From Ancylostoma caninum (lineage: Eukaryota > Nematoda > Chromadorea > Rhabditida > Ancylostomatidae): a stretch of 64,000 bases of DNA. Below the pieces are notes generated by a model, which was not told the DNA's origin, did no database searches, and saw nothing but the letters and a program-made list of their open reading frames with translations. The position numbers were made by a program, and so were the translations under genes. How positions within the stretch are numbered: position 1 is the first letter of the stretch; every line of letters begins with the position of its first letter. Below, piece after piece: positions 1 to 12,300 of this stretch. The DNA lies in assembly GCA_037903475.1 (NCBI GenBank), contig JBAJFG010000475.1, positions 186,001 through 250,000 of the forward strand. Direction: 5' to 3'.

Positions 1-378
1 TCAACAGCACAGTAGAATCCTCCTTGATGAACCATTATAGGATAGCTAAAATTTCATGCTACGTTTTTATCCTAGAAAATTCTTGTTTGATTAGGATACT
101 GTTTCATTGTTGAGCTAATCTAATCTTTTTCACTCCAAAATGTTTATACCGACCATGCATGTTTTTTTCCTCCTTTCTTAGTCCTAATCTAGTTGAACTG
201 TCAATGCGCAATCCACTCTGATCTCCTGAGATTCACTGCAATGAATCTGCTCTTCCCGGAGCAAGATTTTTTTTCCGTTTCTCGTTTTTTAGCAGTAAAT
301 CCACTCCAAAAAAAGTGCTCATATTTTGATTTTCTTCCATTTTCGCTCTTATTTGTCCATTGTTGCTTCTTATAACAG
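1..378. other. Upstream intronic sequence of the debranching enzyme gene
   Basis: This AT-rich stretch has no recognisable exon. It leads into a T-rich tract and an AG acceptor at 377-378. The first debranching-enzyme exon I can place starts at 379 and is already deep inside the protein, so this is most likely intron and the 5' exons lie outside the window. Confidence 0.5.
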
Positions 379-3300
379 GGCATCATTTCCAGACACGCTC
401 TGTATATGATCTGCTGCCGACGGCTGCCATGGTATCAATGGCGTCCTGTGCCGTTGGATCTACCAGAGGATACGACGAACTGGTTAGGCATGCAGTGAGT
501 TTTAGCTGTTCCGTTAGCTTTGGCTCTCCGTCAGTTTCATGTCTTGGTGTACGTCTTAAGAGTTATCGTGGCGCACCCAGGATATGTTGCTATCTCCAAC
601 ATCAAGAACGATTTAGGCACTGCCTTGAGCACAATGAAAACGCCACCTATGGCATACCTCCAGCTAAGCGTAGAGGTGTCTTACCTTCTTCTAAAGCTGT
701 GCAAGCCATGGTACTAGTTGAAATCGAAAAAAAAACTATGAACGCGGCATCAACTGGGTTCCAAAACATTGAATAGGATGTCTGCCTTGTTCTTTCACAT
801 GTGAAGGGACGCACCTCCTGTGAACTTCAGCTTGATTGCTGTCATTATTTGCAGGTCATAACCTTTGTCCTACTCTGGTTTGTATGAGAAAAGCGGGGTT
901 TCTCATAATCATCCTTACTCTAAATTTTTTCTTCGGAAGGGAAAGTGCATGGGTGTGGGGAGAGAAATTGGAGTGGTGTGGGATCCAACTGGGTGCCCCA
1001 ATACATATGTGCATCTAGTGAGCATCCATCTTATTTATCCGGTAATTTCGTTTTTTTTTTTCTTTGGAGAAACAGGCATGCTAGGTATCGATATCTTCTG
1101 CAGGGTCTATCGTTTTTTTGTTTTCTATCGAATTAAATTCATTCAATTTGATTTTTTTTTCGTTCTTTTTTCGGTGATCTGCTGTGTTGCTGTAAAAATG
1201 GCAGCTGAACATTATTGTCGATTCGTTACATTTTAATCTCAGCCTCAGAGAAGCTTCACTTATGTGCCCCTTTTTATTTCTGTCAGTTGCTTTCCCTCAC
1301 ACGTGAAGTGAAATTATAGCCGCATGCAACATTGAGACTACACAGGGTAAATGTGCCAACACGGTGCAGGTTTTTCTCATAGTTGATAAGCGCATGAACA
1401 TGTTTACCCTGGGTAATCTCGAGATGCATCGAGAGCACTGGCTGGAAATCACGTCAAACAATTAGTCAGTCGATTTCCAGATTCACGTGGTTACGGAAAA
1501 AAGGCCATATGCGCAGTGGGGAGTTGACACTAGAATCTGCACTGGCATTGTGGAAGCAAGACGAATTTTGAACGAATTGCACGTTTTCCTAGCGAAGGCG
1601 CACTTCACCCAGGTGATTGACCATTTGTGTGCTACCATTGTACTTTTACCATAATCGTGCTCTCTGATTCCCTGCAGGTGTTCGTCGACCAGATGAATTT
1701 TGACGTCGTTGGCATTACGAGACATAACCCTGTTACTCACGACACCATCGTGGTTGTCTCTCATACGGCGTTCAACAAGCAAATTATTCACAGAGATCGT
1801 GTTCACCTGAGGCACATCCCAATCGGAGGTGATACTCTCTCATAGCGTTGTTCTCGAACAATTAATTGATATATAATATGTTCTTGAACAATGAATTACT
1901 ATATAATATCATTGTAGGTGTTTTGGAGGAGATTTTATTTGAGATGAGGATGGATCAAGAGTCTCCGGAGCCGAATCCAGGTGTGTGACAAACCCAGACA
2001 AACTTTCGGAACTTCCGCGGAGCTTGCCGATTTTCGGAACTTCCGCGGAGCCTGATTTACTACTAGAGCTCGATTTTCGGAACCTCCGCGGAAATATGAC
2101 GTCACTCGTCGATTTTTTCGGAAGTTCCGCGCAGGTTCCGCGCAAGTTCCGAATGGAGACGCAGAGAAAAAAGTAGCTTCGGAACTTCCGCGGAGCTTGA
2201 CACTTTTCGGAACTTCCGCGGAGCTTCGAGAGAGATGGAATGATCCAAGAAACTAACAGATCAAATGACATGTTTTTGTCCAATTTTTATATTGATATGT
2301 TCTTGATTAACTTCGGCTAACCAAATAAGAAGCCGTGTAGAATACAAAAATTTTTACGCTATTTTTTCCTCGAAATTCACTTCGGGATGCCCCAATAATG
2401 ACATCTTTAATGTCGAATTTCGGTTAAAACTCGTGTCAAATGAATGTACGCCTGGGATTATTCCCATAAATACGAAAATCTGACAGATTTTTACCAAAGA
2501 GGAATTTTTCCATGTTATCATTGATTTTCAAACCTGACGCGGATACGTAGCACAGTCAGAGGGCACACCTGCTTGAAGCTCATCTTCAGAAAACATAGTT
2601 ACTACATGCGCAATTAGTGCTACGTGGTGGAACGATCTGTGGTGGGATTCATGATCCCACGATTTTTGGCATCGGGACGCCTGGAGATGTTCATCACTCC
2701 ATGTTGGCCCATTTTACCTTATTACTCGAATTATGATGCACTCTATAATGCACGAATTACGTCACTCCTGTTCGATTTCGGAACTTCCGCGGAGCTAGTT
2801 CGGAACTTCCGCGGAGCCAGTTCGGAACTTCCGCGGAGCTTATTCGGAACTTCCGTCGGGTCACCCGCGCAAGTTCCGAACAAGCTCCGCGGAAGTTCCG
2901 AAAGTTTGTCTGGGAAGGAAATGTTGGAAATACGCTATTTTTCTTTCTTGTTCGAACACATGGCATCCTCCTCCCTGCTGCTCCTGTCAGTGGTTGTTTT
3001 TTGCCTCTCTTTACTCTTCTTGAAATTCCCTTCTTCAGAGTTTGTTGCAAGAGCTAAGGATCAGTCAAAAGTTTCAATTTTATATTGATATCTCTAATTT
3101 GAAATTTCATTATTAGCTTGGTACGAAAGTCTTGCACCTAATTTCATACTTTTTTCGAAGAATGTTAAGTTCATTGTAAATAGGTATCAATCAACAAATT
3201 AATTACCTTCATGATCCACTAGGTATGACCAACGCTTCACTAGAGCATCAGCTCCAGATGTCACGAACTCTGGCAGCTGCGAGTCGAAGAAGCTTAGAAT

Positions 3301-6300
3301 CTCACTTTTCAGTTTCGTCCAATCACCGAATTTCTTTTCTCGTAGATGTAGATTCAGGCATTCAGACGGGGATGAGATAGGAGAATAAGCAGGATGGGGT
3401 AGATTTTCCCAGCCTAACTCGGCAATTTTTTGGTAAGTCTGGTAAGTTTTGTCATGTGAGATCGGGCGTAGTCATGAAGTGGAGCAACATGGTCAATTTT
3501 TCTGCGCTCCAGGCTAGTTGCGTCTGCCGGTTTCTGTAGACTTAGGCAGTCACGGTGACCCAGATGTCACCAGTTCTCGATACAGCATTCCTTTGGAATC
3601 CCACCAACAACACAAAAAAACCTCCTTTCAAGCACTTCTTTTCTCGGATGCTTTGGCGATAGTTCGCCATACGAGAGTCAACTTTTCTCTCGTGTACGGT
3701 TGACATACAGTATTCAACTCTCGTCTCCAGTAAACAGTTGGCGGAGAAAGTTCCTCCTTTATGGACCTAGCAGCAGAGACTGGTACACACTCAGTCTTGC
3801 TAGGCACTCAGTTTGTGGGGAGGGGGGGGGGATCATCGAGGTCAACCCGTCATCATTTTCTGTAACCCAGCGCTTCGAGATGTCTAGCGATTATTGTACG
3901 GCTGCAGCCAGCTGTATTCTACAGTTCACGTGTAGTGGCATTCTGATTCGAGGTCCATGGAATTCTAGATCCTAAGAAATATCTTGGTGCAAAACCTTCG
4001 GACCAACCTAGTATTTTATAGCCAGAGGGATTAATGTAGCTAACAATCCCCGTATAACCCTTTTATCCCTCTCAGTCGATGACAATACGACCAATAAAAG
4101 AATTTACCAGTTCTTTTCCCGTCGCTACGACTATCTTTACGACACTAATTCTTTATAGTGTCTCACCCCAAGGAGTGGGGGAATGTCCAGTTATCCGCTT
4201 AGCCGTTATCCGTAGGTTTTGGATTACCCGTTACCCGGACCGCTATCCGGGCTTCAAGCACTGAAACACGGTTCGGATAATAACAAAAATTGGTGTTTTC
4301 AGTTCACACTTTTTTCTCAAGGTATTTATGTCAAGTGTTCTATTGCTATCGTGTCTTGGTTTCCTTCCATGTGTTTATTTCATAGAAAAAATTCACATTA
4401 ACAACCACTGCAGATTTCTACAGCTGAAAAGTGAGAATTTGGGATTTGAAACTGGTACAGTAGAAGTCCTCAGAGCAAAAACTGAGGGAAGATGCATTTG
4501 TCCTAAGAAGAAGGTACGAGTACATTAGTATGTCCAATTCGCGCAGTATGGTTGTCTTTTGCAACAAATGCGAAATTGTCTTTTTGTCCATTCGTTTACT
4601 TATTTCCATTTTTTTCTCTCTTGGACATGGTACACCAGTTCTGTTTTGTGCATTTCAAAAAAGAAGAAAAACAAAAACTATGTTCACCTTCACGCTTGCT
4701 GATGCTGCAATTTTCATACATTTTAAGGCGTTTTTTTTCGATATTTGCTCAAGTTTAGAGAATCCTGATGTGCTCACCGGTCTTTCCAACTACAAAGTTC
4801 ACATTCGCCAGCATGTCTCACCTGAAAATTCGAAAATGTGCATCGTTCACGGAAAAGAGAATGGCGCCATAGAACTCACCGACTTCCCTAGTGGCTCTGT
4901 GATCGCTTTCAGGTGTGTACTTTAACCCTTCTGAGGAATTATGAACCTTTTGGATGTTTCCTCTTTGTAGAATTCGCCTTTCGGATGCGGCGCGCACGTC
5001 CATTGGCACGATCAGAGCTGTGATTGCTGGAAGTGACGAGCTTGAGCGTGGTTCGTCAAAATTTCTTCTTCATGATTTGGTAGATTTTCTCGTCTACTTG
5101 TTAGCTGTGACGGAATTCGTGATAGTTCTAGTGCAACTAGTTCTCTGGTTTTTAGAGCTGGCTCATGTCTTGGATTCGATCTCGCTACAGGACTACAACA
5201 GGCTGCTGTTCACTTGCGACGCGGAGGAATGGGCTGCAATCGGCCGCGGGGCTTATGACGTACCGCGCTTCGGCAAGCTTGTATACTGTGGTCTGCAAGG
5301 TATGAAGAGATTTGCCAGCGTTCCGAACGATCGGTGAATCCGGCATAGATTCAAATCTAAACATTGAAAAAAAAATGAAAGAAACGGCTTAATCTTCGTT
5401 CTGTGCTGTATCCTTACATGGATGAGAAGCACATATGGTACGTAAAGGGTGTTTCACCGAGAAACATAGTTGTGAAGATAATAGAGAAAGAGAGAAGGCG
5501 AGAAGTAGTGCCGTATTCGGAGAGGGCGAGAAATGCATACTATATGAACTGATGCTCAACTACCGTCGTTTTTGAAATGGTCTATAGGATCCCCTAAATG
5601 GGAAATCAGTGAGAACGGAAAATCCTGAGTCAAACACAACCGAGCAGACGAGCTGAATGGACCTACACGGGGACAAGTCCTGCTCCAGCAGAACGAGAAT
5701 GCAGTAAAAAGAGCACCACCAGTATAGAATAAGTAATAGATGAAAAATCGATTTTGAGCTACCAAACCATTAATGTCATCTTGAGATGTCCTGGACGTTC
5801 TCAGTTCTAGGTTTGATCCCGGTCCTGGATTGGATCCGCGAGAATAATGACCTCGGACATCCCTTATGTGCAAATCTTCGGGATGGTACCTGGCTCTCGG
5901 ATTACATTTGCTCTCGCATGGAAAAGTACTATGGTCTAGCTTTCGTAAGTTCTCATATCTAGTTGTATAATTATTATCGTTGCTGTTATTAATAGAAAAA
6001 TGTCTTATTACTAATATTATTAATATTGTTATTAATGTCACTATTACTGTTACCATCACTGCTGTTAGTATTACCACTACTATTACTATTGCTGTAGTAC
6101 TATTACTATTACTGTCTGTTGCTGTTATTACTATTGTACATTACTAATTCTTTTACTTTTACTATTATTGTACTATTATATTAAGTAGTATTACTATTAC
6201 TATTACCTACTACTAATACTACTATTCCTACATATTACTTTCATTGCTACCGCTTCTATTACTACCATTCCAATTACTTAATAATTTTACTATTGCTTTT

Positions 6301-9300
6301 ACTATTACAAGTATTTTTTACTACTATTGTTGTTTTCATTGCCATATCTGCATGATTTTCCATGCGCATTCAATAGATGGAGCGAAAATAGTTTAAGAGT
6401 GTGCAGAAATAACAGAAAATATAAAATATGATGGTTATACGTAAATACCCTTTTCATTTATTCTCCCAATCATTTTATTTTACTTCATTTAAGGTCAATA
6501 TTATTATTCGTGCCTTATTTAAATACTTCGGATTCTTTACTTTACCTCTTAACCTATAATAATAGCTTAACCTAACATTTGAAGCTCTCCGCGTTCTTCT
6601 CCGCAATTCTTTGCCACCTGGTTGATGTCCCGTATTATTTGCGGCCGTGCTACTTCGAAGCTATTATTTCATACCTGTACAAACACTGTAGAAAAGCCTT
6701 ACTGAGGAAGCTATCGCCGTGGGTTTTTTGGAATTTGTGTTTATTTTGGTGGCTAAAGTAGTAATCCTACGTCTAATATCGCTGATCACCTAGGAACATC
6801 TCCACGGCATCTTCGTTGGTGCGAGCTCTTTCCGTATCCTCGGTCTCATTTGTGGGTCATATCCCCGGTGCAGGTCTGGCTCCGCTGCCTAGATGTCTAA
6901 AGCTGGAGGATAAACATGCATCTTCGCTTGCTGCCGGTATGGTGAAGCGAATTCAATGGACTTGTTAGTTTTCTATGTCTATATCTGTACACTGTATTTC
7001 AGGTCTCCCACACTTCGCTGTCGGCATTTGGCGCAACTGGGGTCGCGACACATTTATTGCCCTCCCTGGTTGTTTGCTACGCACGGGACGATTTTCTGAT
7101 GCGAAGTCAGAGTTGATTTCTTTCAGAATAGTGAAAAAAAGCTAGTTCTTGATTGTTTCATTTTTAGGAACATTATCATTTCCTTCGCAGGGTCTTTGCG
7201 TCACGGTCTGATCCCGAATCTTCTTGCAGAGGGTGAAGGTTAGCCAATTTGAAATAAATATCACAGAATGACAGTAATCGAATGTGTTGGATAGAGCAGT
7301 TCCTCATTAACCAACAGTGTAATAACTATTGAGGTGCCCGTTACAATTGTCGTGATGCTGTATGGTTTTGGTTGTATGCGATTCAGTCCTACGTGAAGCA
7401 AGCACCAAATGGCCAAGAAATCCTGATGAGTAATGTCAGACGGATTTATCCCAAGGACGACACGAAATTTGGCGAGTATGCAGAGGTGAGACCTTGCTGG
7501 AAGCCCAACCAAAAGTTAAACATTGAGAGGAGTTGAACTTAGGATGAGCCATTGATCGATGTGATGTGCGAGGCGTTGGAGCGACACTTCGAAGGCATAG
7601 AATTCAGGGAACGAAATGCAGGCCCGCAGATTGATGAGCATATGAGGGACGAAGGTGGGCATAGCAGATTTTAACAGTTTGTGATTCAGAATGCTACAGC
7701 GATTTTCAACAATTTTTTTACATCTTAGGACTTGTGGCCGAAGAGTAAAAAATTGAGAAATAAAAGATTTTTTTTGAAATATTTTGCAAAAATTCTTCAT
7801 TTTACGCCTATGTAGTTTTAAATAGAACAAGTGGTTATTGTTTTCGCCGATTTGGCCATTCGTAGGACAATTTAATTTTTGTAGGTTTCAATGTCAAGGT
7901 ATTCGTGAATCGTAACACTGGTTTCATCCATGGTGGTAACAGGTGGAATTGTGGAACATGGATGGACAAGATGGGAAGCAGCGAAAAAGTGAGAATAATC
8001 TAAAAGCTCTACTATAGCTTTCTTTCTTCATTATTGAGATTTATTCCTACCCCAGCAAAGTTTTCCCACCGCTGTATCATCGATAACGCTCATTTCCACC
8101 TTGTCATAATTACTGCTGTTATCGTATCGCACCATCGTCTCCCATTTTCAAATATACTCAAGACCATATGAAAATCGGACAATTTAGTTGAATGAGCATA
8201 GTTTCCCATGCTTAACACCTTAAAACAAACTCTGCCAAATTGCCCAAACTTTTTTTTCTGGGTAGGAACTTATGAACGATCTCATGAAAGCGGTACCGTT
8301 CCCGGTCGAGTGCATGAGTTTTTCGAAAAAAAAAATTGGTATTCACCATCCTGGAAGAACTTTTGCCACCTACCCGGCAGGTGAGTGGGGGAGTTCCCGT
8401 TTACTTGGTTGTCGGAACATGGATCTTCTTCCCACCAACGAATTTGTCAGTTTCTTATTAGTATTTTTGTGTGTTTCGACACAAATTCTCTCCGTGCAAC
8501 TCCTCAGATTCCCCATCCAGGAAACTTGGCCTTGTCCGTGTGTTTAATATTTGCTTCGCGGTCTACCCGCTCTTCATTAGTATGTATGTAGCTGTTCTAC
8601 CCAAATGGGCAATGACAGAGGAAGGTTCCGCATGACAACAACAACAGAAGAGATCATGTCCCTTCCATTTTCCATGAACGTGGATATTGGAGTACATAGC
8701 GGGACTCGCGAATCCTTTCTCTGAAAGAGGAACGGGGAGCGGAGGTTGTAACCCTTCTGTAGATGCAAGATGGACGAGTTTCGCGAATAAAAAGCGATTT
8801 GATCCATGGGAAACGAAAGAATGAGAAATTCGCATGCAGCCTGTTCTTCGAGTATTTTTAAATGTTTGTCTTGTAAAACTCGTTCCGTTATGATTTGCTG
8901 AATCTATAGAAACCTCCGGGATGACTGCTGGCTTCTATGTTTCAAGCAATATCCCCCTTTTCAGCGTTTCCTATCCTCTTTGCTATTAATTTCAATCCAG
9001 GCCGGTAATCGAGGAGAGCCTGCAACCCCTCGTGATGGAGCAGCAGTAGAGCTGCAAGCTCTCGCCTATGCAGTTTTGTGCGCGATGTCGGAATGGTCTG
9101 CAGCTGGAATCATTCAAAACACTGGAGTGTCGAATGGTGAGGGCTTTACCTTCATCGTCATCTGGCAATTCTGAAGCAGTCATTAGTAGATACCGAAACA
9201 TGGACATGGTCGCAGTGGGCGGAGAAGATTAAGGAAAACTTTGAGAAGAACTTCTATGTCGATGAAAATCACGACGGACAGTACGTGAACAGAAGGAATA

Positions 9301-12300
9301 TGGTGAAGGATACGGTTGACTCTTCGCTCGGCTACACTGACTATCAACTCAGATGCAACTTCGCTATTGCTCTAGCTACGGTAAGAGTTCATTGTTGGTT
9401 TTCAACAGTTTTTAGGAACTAAAAACACCATCTCACCTCAAAATCGTTCCTCAGATTTCCACATGTTAATAAGCTCCAGATACACAATGGTATACGTGAT
9501 TGTGTGCTAAAAAAGCCGAGAATTCTATTTCTGAGCACCATTTGTTGGGGAGCTCGTGGGCAGAGCCGGGGTGGTTCTGAGGTGGTAGGACGAGGTCTCT
9601 GAACAATGCACTCTCACGAGCGCATCTTCTGAAGAAATCCGCACTCCTCGTGATAGTTCCTCCTTACCCATTCTCCAGCAGGAAGAGGGTGTGGTCTTTG
9701 TGGAACAATGAAGAAAGTTCATGGTGCGAAAGCTTGGCTCCACCCACAAGCTGTTCAAAGGAAAGGCTCGAAGACGGGATTTTCGGTAGTTTTGCACGGA
9801 ATCACGTATACCACTGTGAGCAGGAATTTCTGTAGAACCTTTTGATTTAACGACCTCAAAAAGAATTCGCACTGTGACGATTTCTTTGAGGTGATACCGT
9901 CTGATCTATGAAGGCTTCACTGACACAGTGATACCGTGCGGGTCAAGAGCAGTTTCAGCGTGGTAAATCACGATCGCCTTGTAACGTCTCCTTTCCACTC
10001 GCATTTTCATGGCGAACAGGAAACTAAATTCAGAGCGTCAGCTTCCATCGGGTTGCCGGGTCGCCCTATGCATCTGTGTGGGCCTGGAGCACTAAAGGGC
10101 GGCAAAAGCAACTTAGTTGAAGCTTCGGCGAGTCTTAAGAAATCTACTGGGTGACTCGTTAACAGTGCGGCGGGTCAATGTAAAAGTGTCTCCGGGCCAC
10201 CAGCTATTATCATTTGAGTAGCTCATGATTTGTTTCTAAACTACCTCTCAGTACAACATTGCGTGCGAAATGGATATTCGCTATATTTCCCAAAAGCTGT
10301 AATTGCTCGAGAAATTTATGTTCAAGCGCACACCGCTTTCAGGCACCAACACTGCTCGATCCTCACAAGGCATGGGCTGCTCTGGATACTGCGAAGGAAT
10401 ATCTCCTAGGACCGCTCGGAATCAAAACACTTGACCCCAGGTCTGTATTACAAGCTTACCATCATCTAATCTGGAGCACGTTCATACGCTGAGTGACGAA
10501 TCTCACGTCTGATTTTGTTCAGAGGCCGAAATTAATTAGAGGGGGCCGTAAATTCCGAAGTACAAAGAAAAAACTCATAAAAAACTCTAGTGTCTTTTGC
10601 GAAAGGGTCGTGACAGTTATGTTTTTTGTCCTCCGTTTGAGGAAAGGCGTCGCATCATCTTGAAATATCCATCAACAGCTTCCCAGCAGAACCTGAGAGG
10701 TTGAGTGAAGTCGTAGACGGTGGCGCGCATAGAGTTGGGTTCCCGGTCTTCTCATAATTTTTGAAATGCTTTTACAACAAATACAAGCTCCAATGATGTG
10801 AAGAACAAGTTCGGTTAATAATGTCAGAGCCCACTAATCCAGTTGATTGAGGACCAATCAATTTGATGACCCTTTGAGAAGAGCAACAGGTGCTCAATTC
10901 TATTGTTGGTCCAGCCCTAGACCTTCATAACGTGACCTGAAGCGCTATAGGGCATTTTGTGCTAGGTGCGCGTGCCAGTTGCGCGTGAGACGCACATCAG
11001 GGATGAGCGGATTGTCCGTATCCGGTCATCCGTTTTACCGTTATCCGTAGGTTTTGGCCTGTCCGTTATCCGCACCGTTATCCGGGCCTTTGATGCCGGA
11101 TAACGGTGCGGATAAGGCCAACAATAGTAGATTCATTCCGCACGCTCCCAACAGAGGAGAGCTTCCACTTCAAGAAAATCCGTCGTATCACATGATCTAG
11201 CGCATTTTTCCTCGTATGTGAATTTGAGACTGGAAGCGATGTAGGAGAAGGTAATACAGACTTGCACTCGTCTAGAAAGGCTCTTGCTCAGTTTCCTGGG
11301 TTTTCTGACAATAGAGGGAATGACCTCAAAACCATTGTTTGCCTGTAAGATTATCAACAACGCTGACAAAAGTTGAAGTTGATGACCTCAAAACGTGCAG
11401 ATGAGTGGTACCCTCTTGCTCGCGAAGTTCAATTCGACTATTCATTTAACCCTACTATATAGGGGTATCAAAAAGTTTCCGGCCTCAACCTGTTCCATCC
11501 TTTTTTTCTCAAAACTTTGAGTGCGGTCGTGTAGCGTAAAATCTTCAAATCCACCATGCCAAGTTTCATGTTCTTAAGCTGACTCGTTCAATAATAATGG
11601 CCCTTTTTCTAGCCTAACCATGGTGGGTTCCACATGCTTTTCGACAGCGCACCCGTCCACAGATTAAGAGTTGCGCTTGCTGCCACACGAGAACGTGGAT
11701 TCGAATTACTGAATCACATGTCCTATAGTTTGAACCTTGCACCCAGCAACTATTTTCTGTCTGGTAATTTGAAACAGCATCTTCGCACGATGGGACTGGA
11801 TGTCGAAAACGTCAAAAAGTCGGCTGTTGAAAGATACTCTGAGTCAAATGAGAAAAGCAGCTCTTTGAGCGGTTTAAAAAAATTCAAATCGAGCCATGAA
11901 AAGTGTATTAGTGTTCGAGGGACCTGTATTTTACTACAACAAAATTTCGTCACTGTAGATCTTTTGTAAGTACTCTAGGCCGGAAACTTTTTGATACCCC
12001 TATACCCTTTTCGGATCTATTTACACATAGTGTTTAGGAGTGAATATGATCATAATATTCAGTCAGTACTAGAAGGTTTACCAGAACTCCATAAAAGATA
12101 TATGGAGCAAAGAATCAGCCTATGCGACGCTCCCCCCCCCCAAAAAAAAACATCTTTGTCGTGTTGTCTTTAATGGGTCTAAAGAAGAAACTGTGGGGTG
12201 GAAATGGGGCGTTAAAAAGCTACTGTGATTGGTGTGTTCAATCAATGTGCCAATCACGGTGGCCTGGTAACTCCCCTTTTCCCTTACCCGAAACCGTAGA

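Noticed and set aside
585..717. Frame with [10 protein letters not shown], resembling the NDLGH segment missing from the debranching enzyme
   Set aside because: It lies upstream of exons 2-7, so it is out of order. The following residues do not fit the family, and exons 1 and 2 already join in phase without it.
4409..4518. Open stretch with [13 protein letters not shown] between debranching-enzyme exons 4 and 5
   Set aside because: Exon 4 joins exon 5 (4759) in phase and matches the family directly. Adding this stretch breaks the phase.
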